NCBI RefSeq assembly: GCF_003258365.1 | Contig: NZ_QHKM01000008.1 | Location: forward strand, 124,001-188,000 | DNA length: 64,000 nt | Direction of reading: 5' to 3' | DNA from: Hymenobacter edaphi | GTDB lineage: Bacteria > Bacteroidota > Bacteroidia > Cytophagales > Hymenobacteraceae | Shown: positions 58,985 to 64,000 of the stretch, piece after piece | Layout: each line of letters starts with the position of its first letter | How positions within the stretch are numbered: the stretch's first letter is position 1 | Made by a program: the position numbers and the translations under genes | The notes under the pieces: generated by a model | The model's input: only the letters and a program-made list of their open reading frames with translations | Told to the model about the DNA's origin: nothing | Database searches by the model: none

Positions 58985-60889
58985 CTAATTGGCCGGCTGC
59001 AGGTAGCGGTTCAGAAAGGTAAGCGTCGACTCGTAAGCCCGCTGCTCGTTGGCGCGCTTGGCGAAGCCGTGGCCCTCGTCCTCAAACACCACGTACTCCA
59101 CGGCCCCGCCCTTCTTTTTCACCGCCGCCACGATGTCGTCCGACTCGGGCTTGATGACGCGCGGGTCGTTGGCCCCCTGAATCACCAGCAGGGGCCGCTC
59201 GATGCGCCCGGCGTGGAACAGGGGCGAGGTAGCCTGCAGCCGCTCGATTTCCGTGGTCGGGTCGCCGATTTCCTGGTACAGCGCCTGCCGCTGCGCTTCC
59301 CAGTACGGCGGAATGCTCTGCAGCGTGCGTACCCAGTTCGACACGCCGAAGATGTCGACGCCGGCCGCGAAGCGCTGCGGGGCGAAGGTGAGGGCCGCCA
59401 GCGTCATGTAGCCGCCGTAGGAGCCGCCGAGGATGGCCACCCGGGTGGTGTCCACGTAGCCCAAAGAGGCGAGGTACTTTTTGGCGGCCAGGCAGTCCCA
59501 GAGCGGCTCGCGGCCGTGCTTCCGGTCGTCGGCGGCGAAGAAGGTTTTGCCGTAGCCCGAGGAGCCGCGGTTGTTCACGCGCAGTACCACGTAGCCGTTG
59601 TTGGCCAGGTACTGGGCCAGCGGGAAGTAGTTCGGCGTCGACTGCCCGCCGGGCCCGCCGTGCACCTCCACCACCGCCGGCAGCTTGGTTTTGCCCGGGC
59701 GGGTGCCCAGCGGCGTGTAGAGCAGGGCCGGTATTTCCAGCCCATCGAAGCTTTTGTAGCGAATGGTTTTGGTGTCGACCAGATCATCGGCGCTGATGGC
59801 CGGGTTGAGCGTCTGCGTGAGGCGGGTGGTGCGCCGGGTGGCGAAGTTGTAGACGTACAGGTCCGAGGGGTTTCGGTCGCCGTTGACGTAGTAGGCCAGC
59901 AGCATGTCGGAAGGGGAGAAGCTCACCCCGCTGATGTTGCCGCTGGGCGGGGCCGGCAGCTCCACGGGCCGCCCGCTGATGGCGTCGTAGAGGCGGATGC
60001 TGGTGCGGCCGTCTTCGTTGAACATGGTGAGGCGATACTGCCCGGTGCGCGAAAAGCCAGTGTACACCGCGTCCCACTTGCTTTGCTCCACCGTCTGGCG
60101 CGGGCCGCCGCTGAGCGGGTAGCGCACCACGTAGCTGAACTCGGCCCCGTCGTCGGTGGTGGCGTAGAGGTAGCGGTTGCTGGGGTCGAAGGCCATCGGG
60201 TTGTTGCTCACGCTGCCCTGGTGCTGGCTCACCGCTTTCAGCTCCTTCGAGGCCACGTTGTACAGGTACACATCCGAATCAAGCGTGGTGGCGGTTTTCT
60301 GCAGGGCCACCCACCGCTCGTCGTCCGACACGGCCGCCGGGTCGAAGCCCTGCTCGTTCTTGAACAGCAGGGTGCGCTGCAAGGAGGGCACGGCGTAGCG
60401 GTACACGTCCATGAACTTCGGGTCGCGCTCATTCGACAGCACGTAGAAAGCCTTGTTGTCGCGGCGCCAGGCCAGGAATTCGGCCCGCAGCTTGGCCCCC
60501 GGCGTCAGGTCGCGCTCCGCGCCGTCGGCCTCGCGCAGGTAGAGGTGGAAGTTCTCGTCGCCGCCCTGGTCGTGGCGGTAGAGGATGCGGCCATCGGGCA
60601 GGTAGGTAACGGCGTAGAGGCTTTCCCTGGTGCTGGCGCTCAACGGCGTGGCCGCGCCGCCGCCTACAGGCACGGTGTAAAGGTTGAAGATGCCCGTCTG
60701 GTTTGAGGAGTAGAGCACCTGCTGCTCGTCGGGCGAGAAGGCCCGGCCGCTGAGGCGGGTAGTGGTCATAAACTGCTCGATGCTGTAGCGCTTGGGCACA
60801 GCGGCGGCCGGGCGCTTTTTCTGCTGGGCCGGGGCTGCCAGCGCCAGCAGCAGCCCGCCGGCCAGTAACAGGGGGGAGAAGTGTTTCAT
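58985..60889 (-). CDS. Exported S9-family prolyl oligopeptidase-type serine peptidase
   Basis: The 634-residue protein has a signal peptide ([22 protein letters not shown]). An N-terminal beta-propeller (about 40-370) has WD40-like/DPP4-type strands. The C-terminal alpha/beta hydrolase domain carries the nucleophile in [10 protein letters not shown], the acid in QGANDPRV and the base in [19 protein letters not shown] is the oxyanion region. This matches acylaminoacyl/dipeptidyl peptidases of the S9 family in the periplasm, cutting short peptides. Confidence 0.95.
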   Translation of the reverse strand: MKHFSPLLLAGGLLLALAAPAQQKKRPAAAVPKRYSIEQFMTTTRLSGRAFSPDEQQVLYSSNQTGIFNLYTVPVGGGAATPLSASTRESLYAVTYLPDGRILYRHDQGGDENFHLYLREADGAERDLTPGAKLRAEFLAWRRDNKAFYVLSNERDPKFMDVYRYAVPSLQRTLLFKNEQGFDPAAVSDDERWVALQKTATTLDSDVYLYNVASKELKAVSQHQGSVSNNPMAFDPSNRYLYATTDDGAEFSYVVRYPLSGGPRQTVEQSKWDAVYTGFSRTGQYRLTMFNEDGRTSIRLYDAISGRPVELPAPPSGNISGVSFSPSDMLLAYYVNGDRNPSDLYVYNFATRRTTRLTQTLNPAISADDLVDTKTIRYKSFDGLEIPALLYTPLGTRPGKTKLPAVVEVHGGPGGQSTPNYFPLAQYLANNGYVVLRVNNRGSSGYGKTFFAADDRKHGREPLWDCLAAKKYLASLGYVDTTRVAILGGSYGGYMTLAALTFAPQRFAAGVDIFGVSNWVRTLQSIPPYWEAQRQALYQEIGDPTTEIERLQATSPLFHAGRIERPLLVIQGANDPRVIKPESDDIVAAVKKKGGAVEYVVFEDEGHGFAKRANEQRAYESTLTFLNRYLQPAN

Positions 60890-61148
60890 GGGCTTGGTTG
60901 CGGAAAAGGGGCTGGACGAGGCGCGGCCGGCAGCGTGAGAATCTATCTGGCTTGCCTTGTATTAATATAGTATAATTTGCTTATAGTTCAATTGGCTCCC
61001 GGCCTAATGGGTGCGCGGTATCCCGGGCTGCGCGCCAGGCGAAACAAACCCGCCCGCGCAAACGGCCGGGGAATTAGCTCACGGTAACCGGTTTGATCAG
61101 CAGGAGCGGTATGTTTACCTGCTATTCTTCATCCTCAGCATTACTCGT
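60890..61148. other. Divergent spacer between S9 peptidase and RCC1 copy 2
   Basis: It contains an AT-rich run around 60955-60985 (TATTAATATAGTATAATTTG) that resembles a promoter region, with TTG about 60954 and TAATTTG near 60973, firing rightwards towards the RCC1 gene. The rest is GC-rich with no other feature. Confidence 0.4.
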
Positions 61149-63599
61149 ATGGTACACCTTTGTCGCCGGCTTTTTCACTACAGTTGCCTGATCGGTTGCC
61201 TGCTGGTGGCCGCAGTGGCGTCCGGGCAGGCGCAGCCCGCAGCGGCCGTAACCCTGGACGCCGGCCAGGAATACACCATGGTCCTGCGCGCCGACGGTAC
61301 GCTCTGGGCGTGCGGCGATAATTACGCGGGCCAGCTCGGCGACGGTACCACCATCCGCCGCTTTGAGCCGGTGCCCGTGCGTGGCGGCGCCACCTGGCGC
61401 AGCATCAGTGCTGCAGACCGTACAACCTTCGCCATTCGGACGGATGGCACGCTGTGGGGCTGGGGCGAAAACTCGTGGGGCCAGCTCGGCGACGGCACCA
61501 CGACCAGCCGCAGCACGCCCGGGCAGGTGGGCACCGCCACCAACTGGCTGAGCGTTGCCACAAGCTCGGGCCACACCGTCGGCATCCGCACGGACGGCAC
61601 CCTGTGGGCCTGGGGCTTCAACGGTGGTGGTCGGTTGGGCGACGGCACCACCACCGACCGCCTCACGCCGGTACAAATCGGTTCGGCGACCAATTGGCAG
61701 AGCGTCAGCATCGGCGGCGGCAGCACCCTGGCCATCCGTACGGACGGCACACTCTGGGCTTGGGGGTGGAATTACCACGGTGTGCTCGGCGACGGTACCA
61801 CGACCAGCCGCAGCACGCCCGGGCAGGTGGGCACGGCCACCAACTGGCGGGCCGTCAGCGCGGGATACAAGCACGTAGCCGCCCTGCGCGCCGACGGCAC
61901 GCTCTGGACCTGGGGCACCAATAACAACGGGCAGCTCGGCGACGGCTCCACCACCGACCGCCTGACGCCCGGGCAGGTGGGCACGGCCACCAGCTGGCAG
62001 CTGATCAGCGCCGACTCGCACACGCTGGCGGTGAAAGCCGACGGCACGCTCTGGGCCTGGGGCTTCAACTACTCCGGGCAGGTGGGCGACGCGACCCGGA
62101 CCAACCGCCTCGTACCCGTCCAGGTGGTGACGGCCGGCGGCTGGCGCGTCGTCAGTGCCGGCGCCCGCCACTCCCTGGCCCTGCGCGCCGACGGCACGCT
62201 CCTGGGCTGGGGCGAGAATCATTACGGCCAACTCGGTACGGTGGAACGCTCATTGCAGCAGAACTCGGCGCCCGTGCGCGTCGGCGCGGCAACCACTTGG
62301 CGCAGCGTCAGCGCCGGGGTCAATCATTCGCTGGCCGTGCGCGCCGATGGCACCCTATGGAGTTGGGGGCAAAACCTGTTCAACCAGCTGGGCGACGGCA
62401 CGACCACCGACCACTACCCCCCAACGCAGGTGGGCACGGCCGCCGACTGGGAAAGCAGCAGCGCCGGCGAGGGTCACTCGGGGGCGGTGAAAACCGATGG
62501 CAGCCTGTGGGCCTGGGGTAGCAACTATTCCGGCCAATTGGGCATTGGGGCGGCCGCGGCCAGCCCCATGCCGGCCCGGGTGGGCACCGCGCAGAACTGG
62601 CAGAGCGTGGAGGCCGGGCAGAGCAGTACGCTGGCCATCCGCCGCGACGGTACGCTCTGGGCCTGGGGCAACAACGGGTATGGTCAGCTCGGCGACGGCA
62701 CCACGACCAACCGCAACACGCCCACGCAGGTGGGCACGGCCACCGACTGGCTGAGCGTATCCAACAACGGTACGCCTACGCTGGCGCTGCGCACGGATGG
62801 CTCGTTGTGGAGCTGGGGCGCCTTTGGGCAACCGGGCAGCTACACCACGCCCGCCCGCGTCGGCACCGCCAGCTGGCGGGCGGCGGCGGCCGGCAGCCAC
62901 TATTCGCTGGCCGTACGCGCCGACGGCACGCTCTGGGCCTGGGGCGACAATACCTACGGGCAGCTCGGCGACGGTACCACGACCAGCCGCAGCACGCCCG
63001 GGCAGGTGGGCGCCGCCACCAACTGGCAGAGCATTAGCGCTTACCCCGACTTCGGGTCCGAATTTGCGGCCGCCCTGCGCCAAGACGGTACGCTCTGGAA
63101 TTGGGGGGCTAACTCCTACGGGCAGCTCGGCGACGGCACGCTCACGGCGCACCCGACCCCGACTCAGCTCGGAACGGCCACCTGGCGGCAGATCAGCACC
63201 GGCCGCGCCCACACCCTGGCCATTCACCAGGATGGCACGCTGTGGGCCTGGGGCGACAATACCTACGGGCAGCTGGGCTACCACCCCAACTACTTCGACG
63301 TCCCGCACCCCCTCAGCTGGGCGCCGCTGGCTGCGGCCACGGCCCGCGCTGCGGTTTCCTTCGCCGCCTACCCCACCGTGCTCGACGCCGGCCAACCCCT
63401 GCGCTACGTCCTTGCCGCCCCCGTGGCCGGGGCCGAGCTGACGGTGTACTCGCTGGCGGGCCGCCGCGTAGCCACGTACGCCCTGCCGCCGGCCGCCACC
63501 GGGGCGGTGCCGCTGCGCCCGCTGCCGGCCGGCTGGTACCTGGCCCGCCTGCGCTACCCCGACGGCCGTACGGCCGCGGCCCGCGTGGCCGTGCGCTAA
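61149..63599 (+). CDS. Exported RCC1-repeat protein with T9SS sorting domain (copy 2)
   Basis: The 816-residue protein has a signal peptide (VHLCRRLFHYSCLIGCLLVAAVASGQAQ) and fourteen RCC1-type repeats with the same [18 protein letters not shown] pattern as 52570. A C-terminal type A sorting domain follows (SFAAYPTVLDAGQPLRYVL ... [25 protein letters not shown]). The sorting domains of the two copies are very similar. ATG 61149 begins the signal peptide; an extension to 61011 is Pro/Arg-rich and unlikely. Confidence 0.9.
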   Translation: MVHLCRRLFHYSCLIGCLLVAAVASGQAQPAAAVTLDAGQEYTMVLRADGTLWACGDNYAGQLGDGTTIRRFEPVPVRGGATWRSISAADRTTFAIRTDGTLWGWGENSWGQLGDGTTTSRSTPGQVGTATNWLSVATSSGHTVGIRTDGTLWAWGFNGGGRLGDGTTTDRLTPVQIGSATNWQSVSIGGGSTLAIRTDGTLWAWGWNYHGVLGDGTTTSRSTPGQVGTATNWRAVSAGYKHVAALRADGTLWTWGTNNNGQLGDGSTTDRLTPGQVGTATSWQLISADSHTLAVKADGTLWAWGFNYSGQVGDATRTNRLVPVQVVTAGGWRVVSAGARHSLALRADGTLLGWGENHYGQLGTVERSLQQNSAPVRVGAATTWRSVSAGVNHSLAVRADGTLWSWGQNLFNQLGDGTTTDHYPPTQVGTAADWESSSAGEGHSGAVKTDGSLWAWGSNYSGQLGIGAAAASPMPARVGTAQNWQSVEAGQSSTLAIRRDGTLWAWGNNGYGQLGDGTTTNRNTPTQVGTATDWLSVSNNGTPTLALRTDGSLWSWGAFGQPGSYTTPARVGTASWRAAAAGSHYSLAVRADGTLWAWGDNTYGQLGDGTTTSRSTPGQVGAATNWQSISAYPDFGSEFAAALRQDGTLWNWGANSYGQLGDGTLTAHPTPTQLGTATWRQISTGRAHTLAIHQDGTLWAWGDNTYGQLGYHPNYFDVPHPLSWAPLAAATARAAVSFAAYPTVLDAGQPLRYVLAAPVAGAELTVYSLAGRRVATYALPPAATGAVPLRPLPAGWYLARLRYPDGRTAAARVAVR

Positions 63600-63672
63600 C
63601 TGCCGCCCGGCGGCGCTGCAAGCCGGGCCGCCGGGCGGCGCTTCTACGCCGGGCCGTGGCCGGAGCCCGCCG

Positions 63673-63714
63673 GCCCGGCGTTGCCGCCCGGCCGGCGGCC
63701 ACGCCGGGCGTTTT
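63673..63714 (+). terminator. Terminator after RCC1 copy 2
   Basis: GCCCGGCGT (63673-63681) pairs with ACGCCGGGC (63701-63709) and is followed by GTTTT. Several more GC-rich hairpins precede it between 63602 and 63660. Confidence 0.65.
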
Positions 63715-63779
63715 GCCAAATCAGCGCATCTTTGCCGGATAGGGCCACGCCAGGCCCGCTTTTGTCGCGTTCTGCCCGC

Positions 63780-64000
63780 ATGAAAAACTCCCCGCTTCAA
63801 CTCGCCCTCAACGCCGTCCTGCTGCTTGCCGTCGGGGTGCTGTTCTACCTGCACTTTGCCAGTAAGCCCGCCACTTCCGCCCCGGCCGTGGCCACCACCG
63901 CCCCCGCTCCGCCGCCCATGACGGCCCCCGACTCAGCCGCTGATGCTGACGATGCGCCGGCTGCCGCAGAAGAGGCCAAGCCCGCCGCGCCCGCGCCGGC
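63780..64000 (+). CDS. Start of an exported protein, probably OmpH/Skp-like (runs off right edge)
   Basis: Seventy-three residues are visible: one hydrophobic segment (LALNAVLLLAVGVLFYLHF, about 7-25), then an Ala/Pro-rich low-complexity region. The N-terminus resembles OmpH-family proteins of Bacteroidota from memory, but the diagnostic helical domain lies outside the window. A CATCTTTG box (7/8 to TAnnTTTG) lies at 63727, 45 nt upstream of the ATG. Confidence 0.6.
   Translation, partial: MKNSPLQLALNAVLLLAVGVLFYLHFASKPATSAPAVATTAPAPPPMTAPDSAADADDAPAAAEEAKPAAPAP

Overview
This 64 kb window is GC-rich chromosomal DNA from a member of the Bacteroidota, most likely a Hymenobacter-like bacterium (Cytophagales). 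Signs of this are Bacteroidota-type promoters (TAnnTTTG -7 boxes, e.g. at 766, 10751, 33912, 37363 and 46725), type IX secretion C-terminal sorting domains, CarboxypepD_reg-like exported proteins, few visible Shine-Dalgarno sites, and a tmRNA tag ending YAMAA. About 60 protein genes are present, mostly housekeeping genes interleaved with exported proteins of unknown function. No CRISPR array, prophage, transposase or integrase was seen.

Layout. 1-5 kb: 5' part of dnaX; a small membrane protein; the tmRNA gene ssrA, interrupted in its T-loop by a 248-nt group I intron and followed by a free-standing HNH endonuclease gene; and a trans-sulfuration enzyme. 5-16 kb: uvsE, a CarboxypepD_reg-like protein, a lipoprotein, a membrane phosphoesterase, radC, a DUF1684 protein, pheT, zapA, a candidate 6S-like RNA, and rny. 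16-30 kb: lipoproteins, glpK and glpD, a four-gene translationally coupled ECF sigma/anti-sigma operon, a repeat-rich spacer, a flavin disulfide reductase, and four related lipoprotein/beta-barrel paralogues. 30-37 kb: two CarboxypepD_reg-like proteins and a small Cys-containing exported peptide in a less GC-rich patch, then sucD, a cysteine/cystathionine synthase, a response regulator and adenine deaminase.

37-47 kb: a tandem family of four secreted proteins with the remnant of a fifth, a pair of small paralogues, cmk, a DUF1963-like protein, ispH, a DUF502 membrane protein, dispersed palindromes, an alpha/beta hydrolase directly behind an 8-bp tandem repeat, a macrodomain protein and two 2TM proteins. 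47-64 kb: a PQQ-type sugar dehydrogenase, a retropepsin-like protease + RimK + desuccinylase-like group, two giant RCC1-repeat T9SS cargo proteins flanking a multi-PAS histidine kinase and response regulator, an S9 peptidase, and the start of an OmpH-like gene.

The most notable item is the split tmRNA. The exon ends rebuild a canonical T-arm, and the intron has identifiable P1-P9 helices with exact U and G splice-site bases. Ribosome rescue in this organism would therefore depend on self-splicing. The adjacent HNH gene could be its separate homing partner; that is inference.
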